In this document: positions 15,378 through 24,473 of the stretch, piece after piece | How the letters are laid out: the number at the start of each line of letters is the position of its first letter | Position numbering within the stretch: the first letter of the stretch is position 1 | The notes under the pieces: generated by a model | The model's database searches: none | Seen by the model: only the letters and a program-made list of their open reading frames with translations | Told to the model about the DNA's origin: nothing | Program-made: the position numbers and the translations under genes | Source: Clostridia bacterium | GTDB taxonomy: Bacteria; Bacillota; Clostridia; TANB77; CAG-508 | Direction: 5' to 3' | Assembly: GCA_017510525.1 (NCBI GenBank) | Contig: JAFWNC010000018.1 | Coordinates: forward strand, 68,408 to 108,198 | DNA: 39,791 bases

Positions 15378-16106
15378 TTAAAACTTGATCCAAGCTCTTA
15401 CAACTTCTCTATCATCACACATAATTAAAAATTCAAATTCATTATCTTTACCGTCCATAAAAACACTTAAGTATTCACCTTCTCTAACTTCGCTAATATA
15501 ATGAATCTCAAATTCTTTAACAACATTTTTCTTTAAAAACTCAAGATTAAAACAATTTAAAATATATCTAATATAAATAGCATTATTAACATGTTCATTA
15601 TAATCAAGATCAGTTACATAGGCACGAGTTTCATATATTAAATCATCCTGAGTAAAATCTCTTTTTAATCTCTTAAAAGAATTATCTATTAGTCCTTCTT
15701 CAATTTCCATATCTTCAGGGAAACCAACAGTAGATAGTTTTCTAACTTTCCTTGTATCTATATCTATAGTACAGTATTCCTGTTTAACAACAACATCACA
15801 ATCCCCTTGATGATTTTTTATATCTGTTTCACACAAAGTTCTTACAGGTCTAACATCTGTAAAATATACCCTTGAATTTATTTCATCTCCTAGTTTAGGA
15901 ATTCTATTAAAAACAATTTTTGTCTTTGAAATAACCCAAGCAGCATTATTTCTTTTTCTTACAGTAGGATTGTCACATTTAAACAATTTAAAAAAAGTTG
16001 TACCAATATCTTGAACCATATTTGCAACCTGAAATATTCCAAAATTTATATTAAAATCAACATCAGAATAACTGATAATATGCTTGTTTTTATAATCAAT
16101 TTTCAT
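15378..16106 (-). CDS. Acyl-ACP thioesterase
   Basis: A cytoplasmic hot-dog-fold enzyme of about 242 residues that releases fatty acids from acyl carrier protein. The N-terminal half is one hot-dog unit ('ISYSDVDFNINFGIFQVANM', 'WVISKTKIVFNRIPKLGDEI'). The second has 'TDLDYNEHVNNAIYIRYIL', matching the family pattern D-x-N-x-H-x-N-N. I start at the ATG at 16106, with AAGGAC upstream, because this gives the usual family length; the frame is open 16 codons further without a ribosome site. It is a single gene with its own downstream spacer holding the response-regulator box. Fatty-acid chain preference cannot be read from the sequence. Confidence 0.85.
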   Translation of the reverse strand: MKIDYKNKHIISYSDVDFNINFGIFQVANMVQDIGTTFFKLFKCDNPTVRKRNNAAWVISKTKIVFNRIPKLGDEINSRVYFTDVRPVRTLCETDIKNHQGDCDVVVKQEYCTIDIDTRKVRKLSTVGFPEDMEIEEGLIDNSFKRLKRDFTQDDLIYETRAYVTDLDYNEHVNNAIYIRYILNCFNLEFLKKNVVKEFEIHYISEVREGEYLSVFMDGKDNEFEFLIMCDDREVVRAWIKF

Positions 16107-16151
16107 TATATATAAAGTCCTTTCATAAATATAGAATAAATATATCATAAA

Positions 16152-16186
16152 CAAAAAAAAAGAGCAACTTTTAAAAAGTTACTCTT
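16152..16186 (-). terminator. Intrinsic terminator of nrdI
   Basis: Minus strand: AGAGTAACTT pairs with AAGTTGCTCT (one G-T pair), followed by an uninterrupted run of nine T. It begins a few bases beyond the nrdI stop. Confidence 0.85.
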
Positions 16187-16199
16187 CTTTAAAAAACGC

Positions 16200-16556
16200 T
16201 TATATTTTGTTTATTTCATTTTTTATATTTTCTATATCTTCATCAGATCCGCCATTTTCAACCTTGTATAATAAAGGAACATTATATTCTTCAGAAATCA
16301 CATCACCTGCTTTACAAAAAGCATCTCCATAAGAAGAATCACCGCTAACAATTACTCCTTTAAGATTAGATGAATTTTTATCTAAAAATTCAATTACCTC
16401 TGAAGGAACATCACCATATCCATCAGTATAAGTAAAAATAATAAAATCTTCTGATACAGATTCTGAACCATCCTCAATTTTTATAGCATCATTAATACCT
16501 ATTTTATCAATAATAGACTCAACATTTCCCGTTCTTGAAGCATAAACAACTTTCAT
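16200..16556 (-). CDS. nrdI: NrdI-like flavodoxin
   Basis: A flavin protein of 118 residues. NrdI supplies oxidant to build the dimanganese-tyrosyl radical of class Ib ribonucleotide reductase. The FMN phosphate loop is 'SRTGN' at residues 7-11. The middle and end show the NrdI pattern 'GVIVSGDSSYGDAFCKAGD' and 'YNVPLLYKVENGGSDEDI', close to the known VGSGNxNFG...FCxAGD...VPLLYxFE form. The ATG has AGGAGGTTTT. No nrdE, nrdF or nrdH lies in the window, so its partner must be elsewhere, or this is a NrdI-related flavodoxin with another role. It stands between eno and the thioesterase with its own terminator. Confidence 0.8.
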   Translation of the reverse strand: MKVVYASRTGNVESIIDKIGINDAIKIEDGSESVSEDFIIFTYTDGYGDVPSEVIEFLDKNSSNLKGVIVSGDSSYGDAFCKAGDVISEEYNVPLLYKVENGGSDEDIENIKNEINKI

Positions 16557-16619
16557 AAGTAAAACCTCCTATTAATATTTTATAAATACATTTTATCCAA
16601 ATAATTTAAAAATATTAAC

Positions 16620-16650
16620 AAAAAAGGATGCACACCAAATCTGTGCATCC
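16620..16650 (-). terminator. Intrinsic terminator of eno
   Basis: 9-bp stem GGATGCACA/TGTGCATCC (16626-16634 with 16642-16650), 7-base loop, then T5-6 on the minus strand. It lies 13 bases beyond the eno stop. Confidence 0.9.
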
Positions 16651-16663
16651 CTTCTTATTTTAA

Positions 16664-17971
<1,308 letters not shown>

Positions 17972-18014
17972 TTAAACCTCCTATAAATTAACATTTTGTC
18001 ATCGACCGTTTCTC

Positions 18015-18043
18015 ATTCTATCACAAAGGAATTCAATTTTCAA
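18015..18043 (-). promoter_or_regulatory. Promoter of eno
   Basis: Minus strand TTGAAA (18043-18038), 17-base spacer, TAGAAT (18020-18015), with a TG two bases before the -10 (extended -10). Confidence 0.75.
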
Positions 18044-18107
18044 GCCTTAAATCTTGATTTTTTACATATTTTATAATATAATTATATTAGATAATTTTTT
18101 ATCTAAC

Positions 18108-18138
18108 TCTTCGGTCTTCCGGAGAATATTTTTTTCTG
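18108..18138 (+). promoter_or_regulatory. Terminator-like hairpin in the leader of the unknown plus-strand gene
   Basis: TCTTCGG/CCGGAGA 7-bp stem (one G-T pair) with loop TCTT, followed by ATATTTTTTTCTG. It lies between a possible upstream promoter (TTTACA at 18061, TATATT at 18083) and the ATG at 18169, so it could act as an attenuator. Confidence 0.5.
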
Positions 18139-18168
18139 AAAATTACATATTAAACAGGAGGAAAAACA

Positions 18169-18612
18169 ATGCTTAATTTACACGAAAAAAATATGTTGAG
18201 ATCTACAATCCAGGACTTTAACTTTTCACTTATTGAAGAAGATGGTTGTCCAATTATTGATGGAACCCCTACTAAAGTCCCAAGTTTTGAAGAACTTAAA
18301 AAAATAGCATTTCGCCAAATTTATGAACAAGGTTTCTCGCTTATCCAGCAAGTCCAAGAAGGAAGTGCTGACTGCATAATACGAGTTTACCAAAAGCTTC
18401 ATTTAGAGCTAAGTTCTAAATCAACAATCAACACTTATGGATTTATGTGTTTTACTAAAAAAAGTAAAGGGTTTAAAACAATTTCCATATATGGAAAAAA
18501 AGAACCTTACTATAAGTCAAATTGCACAATTAAATATTGGATCACCTCTGAAGAATATGTCAATCTTGAATGTGAATTTAAAGATTATTTCATCAGAGTT
18601 GGAAAAATGTAA
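18169..18612 (+). CDS. Unrecognised 147-residue protein
   Basis: I do not recognise this protein. It is soluble in appearance (no signal or membrane segment), 147 residues, with an N-terminal helical part ('FEELKKIAFRQIYEQGFSLIQQV') and a strand-rich C-terminal half with aromatic residues ('TYGFMCFTKK', 'NCTIKYWITSEEY'). The ATG has AGGAGG 7 bases upstream. It is divergent from eno, monocistronic, and has a strong terminator 15 bases after its stop. The leader holds a terminator-like hairpin. It is one of the few plus-strand genes here. Codon use is ordinary, so it looks like a real gene. Confidence 0.75.
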   Translation: MLNLHEKNMLRSTIQDFNFSLIEEDGCPIIDGTPTKVPSFEELKKIAFRQIYEQGFSLIQQVQEGSADCIIRVYQKLHLELSSKSTINTYGFMCFTKKSKGFKTISIYGKKEPYYKSNCTIKYWITSEEYVNLECEFKDYFIRVGKM

Positions 18613-18626
18613 TTTCAGAAAAAATG

Positions 18627-18661
18627 GCAGGTAGTAGATTTCATCTACTGCCTGCTTTTTT
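18627..18661. terminator. Bidirectional terminator between unknown gene and rdgB
   Basis: 12-bp stem GCAGGTAGTAGA/TCTACTGCCTGC (one G-T pair), 5-base loop, T6 on the plus strand and CATTTTTTC on the minus strand. It serves both convergent genes. Confidence 0.93.
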
Positions 18662-18686
18662 ATAATTATAAAATGATCCGCATTTC

Positions 18687-19271
18687 CTAATTTTTTAAAA
18701 ACTCTACTAACTTTTCTACTGCTCTTCCTCTATGGCTAATTTCAGATTTTTCTTCCTGACTTAATTCTGCAAAAGTCTTTCCATTCTCAGAAATAAAAAT
18801 AGGGTCATATCCAAAGCCATTATCTCCCTTAGGTTCATAACCTATCTTACCTTCTGAAACTCCTTCAAAGAATTGAATTTTTCCATCTTCATCTATATAA
18901 CAAATTGAACACTTAAACCTAGCAGTTCTTTTATCATCTGGAACATCTTTTAAAAGATTCAAAATTTTATTATACCTATCAGAATCTGTTGCATCTGGTC
19001 CAGCAAATCTATGAGAATACACACCAGGCTCTCCATTTAAAAAATCCACTTCTAAACCGCTATCATCAGCTATAACTGCTTTTTTAGTAATATTGTGAAT
19101 AGCCTCAGCTTTTAGTTTTGCATTATCAGAGAAAGTTATACCATTTTCCTCAACTTCTAAATCAATCCCCGCTTCTTTCTGAGAAATAACATTTAAACCA
19201 AACTTTGAAAGTTTCTCTTTAAGTTCAATTAATTTTCCTTTATTATTACTAGCTAAAATAATTTCTTTCAT
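18687..19271 (-). CDS. rdgB: RdgB/HAM1-family XTP/dITP pyrophosphatase
   Basis: A cytoplasmic house-cleaning enzyme (194 residues) that removes inosine and xanthosine triphosphates. Family signatures are 'ILASNNKGKLIELKEKL' at the start, 'AVIADDSGLEVDFLNGEPGVYS', 'GFGYDPIFI' and 'ELSQEEKSEISHRGRAVEKL' at the end. The ATG has AGGAGAGG upstream. It follows the acyltransferase gene by 17 bases and is probably in one operon with it and with the 351-aa gene. It ends at a strong bidirectional terminator. Confidence 0.95.
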   Translation of the reverse strand: MKEIILASNNKGKLIELKEKLSKFGLNVISQKEAGIDLEVEENGITFSDNAKLKAEAIHNITKKAVIADDSGLEVDFLNGEPGVYSHRFAGPDATDSDRYNKILNLLKDVPDDKRTARFKCSICYIDEDGKIQFFEGVSEGKIGYEPKGDNGFGYDPIFISENGKTFAELSQEEKSEISHRGRAVEKLVEFLKN

Positions 19272-19288
19272 ATTTATCCTCTCCTGTT

Positions 19289-19801
19289 TTAATCGTTATA
19301 ACCTATACCACCATCTTTTAGTTGTTCAAACTGTATTTTTCTTTCACTATCAGTGAATTTCTTACAATCCATACTAAAAACCGGACTTACTTCCATATTT
19401 GCTTTTTGTCTTTTCAAATACTCATCAGTTCTACCTATTACTCTACAAGGATTTCCTGCAGCAAGTGAATTATCAGGTATATCTTTTGTTACAACTGATC
19501 CTGCTCCAATGATGCAATTATTACCTATTGTAACATTTGGTAATATTATAGATCCAAGTCCAACAAAACAATTATCCCCAATAAAAACACGACCAATTTT
19601 ACTCTTACCTAAAGGCTTTTTAGTACTTGCATCATGTGTAAGTACTGTACAATGAGTTAATGTTGTATTATTGCCAACTTTTATTAAATGAGTATGTGTC
19701 CTATCCATTAAACAATTTATAATATGCACATTCTCTCCTATAATAGCTCCATTTTCTCTAAGTTCTTCTATTACATCTTTCTTTTTTTTAAATAAATTCA
19801 T
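19289..19801 (-). CDS. Left-handed beta-helix acyltransferase
   Basis: A cytoplasmic CoA-dependent O- or N-acyltransferase of the hexapeptide-repeat superfamily, 170 residues. Hexad repeats run through the middle ('GDNCFVGLGSIILPN', 'GNNCIIGAGSVVTKDIPD') and end with the family signature 'SLAAGNPCRVIGR'. An N-terminal helical stretch 'KKKKDVIEELRENG' precedes them. The likely substrate is a sugar or other wall or surface metabolite, but cannot be read. The ATG has AAGGAGAT upstream. It lies between the unknown 351-aa gene (18 bases upstream) and rdgB (17 bases downstream). Confidence 0.85.
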   Translation of the reverse strand: MNLFKKKKDVIEELRENGAIIGENVHIINCLMDRTHTHLIKVGNNTTLTHCTVLTHDASTKKPLGKSKIGRVFIGDNCFVGLGSIILPNVTIGNNCIIGAGSVVTKDIPDNSLAAGNPCRVIGRTDEYLKRQKANMEVSPVFSMDCKKFTDSERKIQFEQLKDGGIGYND

Positions 19802-19819
19802 TTTTATCTCCTTATATAA

Positions 19820-20875
19820 TTATTTATTATCTCTGTTGTTAATATCTTTTTCATCATCTTTTTTTAACATTAGCAACACTTTTCTAAAAAAATCAAATTT
19901 ACCAGGCTTATTAATCTCTTGATATGTTACTTCTTTATATTCATCAGATTTAAATGGTTCCTTTGAATTATATCTATTTTCTATTACTATATCTCCATCA
20001 GTTGGAACCCTTTCTATAAAATCAAATAATTTATCTGTTACTTGTTCTTTAGATGAAACCAAAAGACCTGTAGCACCATTTTCTGAAATTCCACTTTTAT
20101 TTATCCCCGGTAATTTTTCTATCATCTCTCTATTACATAGTTTTGGAACAAAATACTTAATATCGATTTCATCAAGATTTGCTGTATTAATATCTATACT
20201 TAAAGCATGCCCTCTATCTCTTACCATCATTAAAACTTTATTCTCTAATGAAATAATATCCGTTATTCCACAATCCATATCAAGAGGAAAATCATCAAAT
20301 ATTTTTTTAGCTACTTCATTCTCTTCACCATATAAAACTATTGGCTCTCCTATACTATTAGTTTTTTCACCTAGTTTAGGAATTGACTCTAATATATCTT
20401 CATTATTCATAATATAAGAATGAAAAACATGTAATAATTCATTAATTGATTGAGATTTTTTTATAAGTGAATCTAAAACAAAAATTCTATCAATTGAATA
20501 TCCTACACATGATTTTTTTACTTCTTCAACTAACTCTGGTCTCATATTTGAAAAATTAGAAACATAAATACTCTTAGAAATTCCTTTTTTAAAATCTCCT
20601 ATAACTAAATTTTCTTTAGCTTTTAAAAAGTACTCATTAATGCTTTTTTCTATGCTAGAGCCAAAATTAAATTTCATAGTAATTGATAAAAATTGTTCTT
20701 TAAAATATTTCAGTTCTTCGTCTAATTTATCAATATATTTTATTCTACTTTCTTCATTATAATCATCCATCTCAGTTGGAGTAGATTTTATTAAAGATTC
20801 TTTTATTTTCATATCACTTTCAAAAAAATCTTTTAAAGAAATCAAATTATCAGTTTTCTTCTCTTCTGTACTCAT
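19820..20875 (-). CDS. Unrecognised 351-residue protein
   Basis: I do not recognise this protein. It has 351 residues, no signal peptide or membrane helix, an acidic N-terminus ('MSTEEKKTDNLISLKDFFES') and a Lys/Asp-rich tail. The first half is helical. The second half alternates strands and charged loops ('EPIVLYGEENEVAKKIFDD', 'NKVLMMVRDRGHALSIDIN', 'GATGLLVSSKEQVTDKLFDF'), suggesting a compact alpha/beta domain. No nucleotide-binding or catalytic motif can be seen. The ATG has AAAAGGAG about 7 bases upstream. It is the first gene of a unit with the hexapeptide acyltransferase and rdgB, starting 37 bases after a displaced fragment of queH. Confidence 0.75.
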   Translation of the reverse strand: MSTEEKKTDNLISLKDFFESDMKIKESLIKSTPTEMDDYNEESRIKYIDKLDEELKYFKEQFLSITMKFNFGSSIEKSINEYFLKAKENLVIGDFKKGISKSIYVSNFSNMRPELVEEVKKSCVGYSIDRIFVLDSLIKKSQSINELLHVFHSYIMNNEDILESIPKLGEKTNSIGEPIVLYGEENEVAKKIFDDFPLDMDCGITDIISLENKVLMMVRDRGHALSIDINTANLDEIDIKYFVPKLCNREMIEKLPGINKSGISENGATGLLVSSKEQVTDKLFDFIERVPTDGDIVIENRYNSKEPFKSDEYKEVTYQEINKPGKFDFFRKVLLMLKKDDEKDINNRDNK

Positions 20876-20912
20876 CGCTTTCTCCTTTTTATAAATTTAT
20901 TTAATCTTATAC

Positions 20913-21017
20913 TATTATCTTCTCCATTCAAATCCTTCTGGTAGACTTAAAGCATCTTTTTTCTTTTTAACATATCTATCTTCCTCTCAGTACAATTGCT
21001 AAACCCACAAAATTTTA
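20913..21017 (-). pseudogene. Displaced 3' fragment of queH
   Basis: 20913-20986 matches the true queH 3' end (22649-22722) at 72 of 74 positions, including the tail 'KKKKDALSLPEGFEW' and a stop codon. A further ~30 bases to about 21017 align only loosely to the 'YCGC' Cys region, with small insertions. It has no start codon and cannot make a product. It lies 13 bases beyond the RhuM-like gene and marks the far edge of the inserted segment. Confidence 0.9.
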
Positions 21018-21029
21018 GTTATATTGTAT

Positions 21030-22049
21030 TTAATTTTTATTGTCCAATTTTTTAGTTTCCAGTAATAGTTTATCAAAGTCAGATGTTATTTTTTGTGTTT
21101 TATTGAATTGGTTATATTCCTTCTCAGCTTTTTTTTCCGCTTCTTTTCTTGATATTTTGCCATTATCTTTTAAAATATCATATCTTCTAAATTCTAAAAA
21201 TTCATTAATACTTTTAGCAAATTCTTCCATAGTAAAAGTGTTTTCTCTTTCTATTAAATCCTCTATGTAATCAAAATATCCTGATACCGTTCTTTCAAGA
21301 CGTTTTATTTGTTTTTCATCTAAATAATTTTTAGCAATCATTACATCTGATTTTAATATCCTACCATCTGGTGAATTTTTCCAAGTAGTTAATCCCATAT
21401 TTGGTTTTGTGTGGTCTGCATTATTATATACTATTTCAGCTGCTGTTTTTCCCGTAATTGCAAAGTGAAATTTGTTTTGAACTGTTGCATAAAACTTTTG
21501 TGTTATTTCAGAGTCTTTATCATAATCTATACTACATTCTGCAAATATATCTGTAATTTGTTGCCATATTCTACGCTCACTTGTCCTAATTGAACGAATT
21601 CTTTCTAACAATTCCTTAAAATAATCTTTACCAAATTTAGGTCCATTTTTCAAAAATTCGTCATTTAAAACAAATCCTTTTTTTATAAACTCCTTTAATG
21701 TATTAGTAGCCCAAATTCTAAAATCTGTAGCTTCTTTTGAATTTACTCTATATCCAACTGCAATTATTGCATCTAGACTATAAAAAGTCAATTCTCTTGA
21801 AACATTTCTGTTTCCTTCTTTTTGAACTACTCTAATTTTTTGAGTAGTTCGATTTTCTTCTAGTTCTTTTTCTGCAAATATATTTTGTAAATGATATGTA
21901 ATATTGTTTTCTACTACTCCAAATAATTTTGACATTGATTTTTGAGTTAACCAAAAATCTTCATTGTCATATAAAACATCAACTGATACATTCTCATTAT
22001 TTTGACTTTGATATATAATTAAGTCTCTTAAATCTTCTAAACTATTCAT
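21030..22049 (-). CDS. RhuM-family protein
   Basis: A 339-residue protein of the RhuM ('virulence protein', COG3943) family, widespread in accessory regions and near restriction or defence genes; its biochemical role is not established. The N-terminal domain has the family pattern 'FWLTQKSMSKLFGV', 'NITYHLQNIF' and 'REVTFYSLDAIIAVGYRVNS'-like text (here 'RELTFYSLDAIIAVGYRVN'), probably a DNA-binding fold. The C-terminal domain has 'FHFAITGKTAAEIVYNNADH' and 'YLDEKQIKRLERTVSGYFDY'. The ATG has AAGGAGAAT. It is the main intact gene of the segment bracketed by two queH 3' ends, which supports recent acquisition. Confidence 0.85.
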   Translation of the reverse strand: MNSLEDLRDLIIYQSQNNENVSVDVLYDNEDFWLTQKSMSKLFGVVENNITYHLQNIFAEKELEENRTTQKIRVVQKEGNRNVSRELTFYSLDAIIAVGYRVNSKEATDFRIWATNTLKEFIKKGFVLNDEFLKNGPKFGKDYFKELLERIRSIRTSERRIWQQITDIFAECSIDYDKDSEITQKFYATVQNKFHFAITGKTAAEIVYNNADHTKPNMGLTTWKNSPDGRILKSDVMIAKNYLDEKQIKRLERTVSGYFDYIEDLIERENTFTMEEFAKSINEFLEFRRYDILKDNGKISRKEAEKKAEKEYNQFNKTQKITSDFDKLLLETKKLDNKN

Positions 22050-22138
22050 AATTCTCCTTTTCAGATTTATTTTTTGAATATGTGCTGTCTAGTTTTCGTT
22101 TTTGTAAATATAAAAAATGACTGTTTATAAGCCTATAT

Positions 22139-22486
22139 TTACTCATTGTTGTAATACTCATTTATATAATTGATGATATCTTCATTATATTTTTTTACTC
22201 TAGGATTCTCTAGTAACTCTTCTAAAGAAAAATACTCTCCATTAATATCTGTATCAACTTGATAAAAGTAGTGATGATATGTTCTCATTTCATTATGTGA
22301 TACAGAATATTTCTCATGAACTTTGTCAAATAACAATCTTATATTCTCTGTGTTATACTTATTTTTTATTTCTTCTATATTATTTCCTTTTATATTAGGA
22401 AACATATACATTTCCCACCTTTCATCATAATAATTCAAAAATTTATTATCCTTTTTTATAATAATAATTGAATGTACATGCTCCAT
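22139..22486 (-). CDS. Small Nudix-like protein lacking the Nudix box
   Basis: A 115-residue protein whose layout resembles a Nudix fold: an N-terminal strand 'HVHSIIIIKKDNKFLNYYDER' and a C-terminal 'FSLEELLENPRVKKYNEDI' helix like that closing many Nudix proteins. The catalytic Nudix box (GxxxxxExxxxxxREUxEExGU) cannot be found; the expected region reads 'FPNIKGNNIEEIKNKYNTEN'. It is either a catalytically dead relative or a different small fold. The ATG at 22486 has AGAGGT 8 bases upstream. It lies between a GNAT fragment and the RhuM-like gene within the inserted segment. Confidence 0.6.
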   Translation of the reverse strand: MEHVHSIIIIKKDNKFLNYYDERWEMYMFPNIKGNNIEEIKNKYNTENIRLLFDKVHEKYSVSHNEMRTYHHYFYQVDTDINGEYFSLEELLENPRVKKYNEDIINYINEYYNNE

Positions 22487-22502
22487 TTCATTTTACCTCT
22501 TT

Positions 22503-22655
22503 TCATTTTTTCTTTAAATCTTTTGAATAATAATACATATCTATACAATGTATATCTCTATCTATAATTTCTTCATCATAATTATCTACAAAGTAATTTT
22601 TTATTGTCTTTTCATATTTATCAAAACCTTGTTTAACATAGAAAGGAATATTATC
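22503..22655 (-). pseudogene. C-terminal fragment of a GNAT acetyltransferase
   Basis: Fifty codons in one frame read 'IPFYVKQGFDKYEKTIKNYF', then 'DEEIIDRDIHCIDMYYYSKD', ending at TGA 22505-22503. This matches the last strand-helix of GNAT N-acetyltransferases ('FYxKxGFxxYxxxxxxYxxDNYxExI'). There is no start: the homology begins exactly where queH ends (22653-22651), so the N-terminal two thirds are missing. It marks the near junction of the inserted segment. Confidence 0.75.
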
Positions 22656-23229
22656 TTTTCCACTCAAATCCTTCTGGTAGACTTAAAGCATCTTTTTTCT
22701 TTTTAACATATCTATCTTCCTCAGAATAAATGCAACCACAATATTTCTGCATATATAAACCTAACTCTTTAGCTTTATCGTGTCCTTTCCAAAATCCATA
22801 TCTAAAATCTCTATATAAAAAATCAATTTCAAATTCTTTACTCAACTCTTCACATAGTTTCTTAATATAATCATGCTTTTGATAAATACTATATAAAAGA
22901 GTTGTAGAAACAGTATCATACCCATTTTCTTTAGCATATTCAAATAATTTCCTTATTCTTACAGGATAGCAATATTTAACACATCTTCCTTCTAAATCAT
23001 TAGAAACATTTCTACAAAACTCATCTAAGCCATATTCATCTATAAATATGGCTTTAACATTCTCAATTTCTGAATAATTATTTAAAGCATCCATTCTTGC
23101 TTTATATTCTGTATATGGATGAATATTAGGATTATACCAAAATAAAGTAGGTTCAATCCCTTCTTCTCTTAAACTATCCACACAATATACACTACAAGGT
23201 GCACAACAAGCATGCATCAACAATTTCAT
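22651..23229 (-). CDS. queH: Epoxyqueuosine reductase QueH
   Basis: An iron-sulfur enzyme (192 residues) that makes queuosine in tRNA from epoxyqueuosine, a non-cobalamin replacement for QueG. Metal and cluster Cys patterns are clear: 'HACCAPC' at residues 6-12, 'RCVKYCYPVR', and 'KYCGCIYSEEDRY'. The ATG is preceded by GAGGATGTGGGG. It lies 99 bases after ruvB in the same direction. Its last 74 bases are repeated 1.74 kb downstream at 20913-20986, so its 3' end is the site where accessory DNA was joined while the coding frame was kept. Confidence 0.93.
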   Translation of the reverse strand: MKLLMHACCAPCSVYCVDSLREEGIEPTLFWYNPNIHPYTEYKARMDALNNYSEIENVKAIFIDEYGLDEFCRNVSNDLEGRCVKYCYPVRIRKLFEYAKENGYDTVSTTLLYSIYQKHDYIKKLCEELSKEFEIDFLYRDFRYGFWKGHDKAKELGLYMQKYCGCIYSEEDRYVKKKKDALSLPEGFEWKR

Positions 23230-23328
23230 AACCCCACATCCTCAAAAATAATAATAATTTCAAAATACACATAATCATCAATTATCATGTGTAGAAGCAC
23301 ATCGCAATGCGCACAATATACACAAATT

Positions 23329-24339
23329 TTATTCCTTATACTCAATCCCCAAATGTTCATAAGCAGGAGGTGTAACAACTCTACCTCTTGGAGTTCTCGC
23401 AATAAATCCAATTTGTAACAAATAAGGCTCATAAACATCTTCAATAGTATCAGCCTCTTCTCCAACAGTAGCAGCTAGAGTATCAATTCCAACAGGTCCA
23501 CCTTTATAATTAAAAATAATAGATTCTAATATTTTTTTATCAGTATTATCTAAACCTAAATTATCAATTTCTAATTTGTTAAGAGCAACTCTGGCAATAT
23601 CTAATGTAATATTTCCATCTCCTAAAACTAAAGCAAAATCAGCCACTCTCTTTAATAATCTATTTGCAATTCTAGGAGTTCCCCTCGAACGTCTAGCTAT
23701 TTCATAAGAAGCTTGTTTCTCAATCTCAACGCCTAAAATATCTGCTGATCTTCTAACAATAGTATTTAAATCATCAGCATTATATAATTCTAATCTATTA
23801 ATAATTCCAAATCTATCTCTAAGTGGAGTTGATAAACTACCTGCCTTAGTAGTAGCACCAACTAATGTAAACCTTGGTAAATCTAATCTAATAGACCTTG
23901 CACTAGGACCTTTTCCAATTATAATATCTAAATTAAAATCCTCTAAAGCAGGATATAATATCTCTTCAACACTTCTATTTAATCTATGAATTTCATCAAT
24001 AAATAAAATATCATTTTCACCAAGACTAGTTAAAATAGCAGCTAAATCACCTGGTTTTTCTATTGCTGGACCAGAAGTAATCTTAATATTACAATTCATC
24101 TCGTTTGCTAAAATTGTTGATAAAGTCGTTTTTCCAAGACCTGGAGGTCCATATAAAAGAACATGGTCAAGAGGTTCTTCTCTTTTTTTAGCAGCCTCAA
24201 TACAAATCTTCATATTTTCTTTTACTTTTGTCTGTCCAATATATTCATTTAACGTTTTTGGTCTTAAAGAATTTTCTTGGATCTCCTCAGATACCCCCTG
24301 AACACTAGGAACCATTAAATTCTCATCAAAATCTTCCAT
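23329..24339 (-). CDS. ruvB: Holliday junction branch migration helicase RuvB
   Basis: The AAA+ motor (336 residues) that drives Holliday junction migration with RuvA. Walker A is 'GPPGLGKT' at residues 64-71, Walker B '[19 protein letters not shown]', sensor and arginine regions '[20 protein letters not shown]' and '[14 protein letters not shown]', and the winged-helix tail ends '[20 protein letters not shown]'. The ATG has TAGGAG upstream and a promoter at 24359-24386. No ruvA or ruvC lies in the window. It is followed by queH in the same direction. Confidence 0.97.
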   Translation of the reverse strand: MEDFDENLMVPSVQGVSEEIQENSLRPKTLNEYIGQTKVKENMKICIEAAKKREEPLDHVLLYGPPGLGKTTLSTILANEMNCNIKITSGPAIEKPGDLAAILTSLGENDILFIDEIHRLNRSVEEILYPALEDFNLDIIIGKGPSARSIRLDLPRFTLVGATTKAGSLSTPLRDRFGIINRLELYNADDLNTIVRRSADILGVEIEKQASYEIARRSRGTPRIANRLLKRVADFALVLGDGNITLDIARVALNKLEIDNLGLDNTDKKILESIIFNYKGGPVGIDTLAATVGEEADTIEDVYEPYLLQIGFIARTPRGRVVTPPAYEHLGIEYKE

Positions 24340-24358
24340 TGTAACTCCTATTATTTAT

Positions 24359-24386
24359 ATTTTAGAACATTTTATATCAAAATCAA
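24359..24386 (-). promoter_or_regulatory. Promoter of ruvB
   Basis: Minus strand TTGATT (24386-24381), 16-base spacer, TAAAAT (24364-24359), 20 bases upstream of the ruvB start. Confidence 0.55.
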
Positions 24387-24445
24387 TATATTTGCAACCA
24401 CCTAATTAATAAAGAATAAGCTATATATTCGACTGTTAATTGTCT

Positions 24446-24471
24446 GTGGGCGGAGACTAGCCCACCCCTAC
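24446..24471. repeat. GC-rich mini-palindrome after the metalloprotease gene
   Basis: GTGGGC/GCCCAC arms around GGAGACTA, followed by the CCCTACA tail common to the family. It lies directly after the stop of the YgjP-like gene. Confidence 0.75.
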
Positions 24472-24473
24472 AA

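Noticed and set aside
22139..22486. Active Nudix hydrolase
   Set aside because: The general layout fits, but the catalytic Nudix box is missing, so I call it only Nudix-like.
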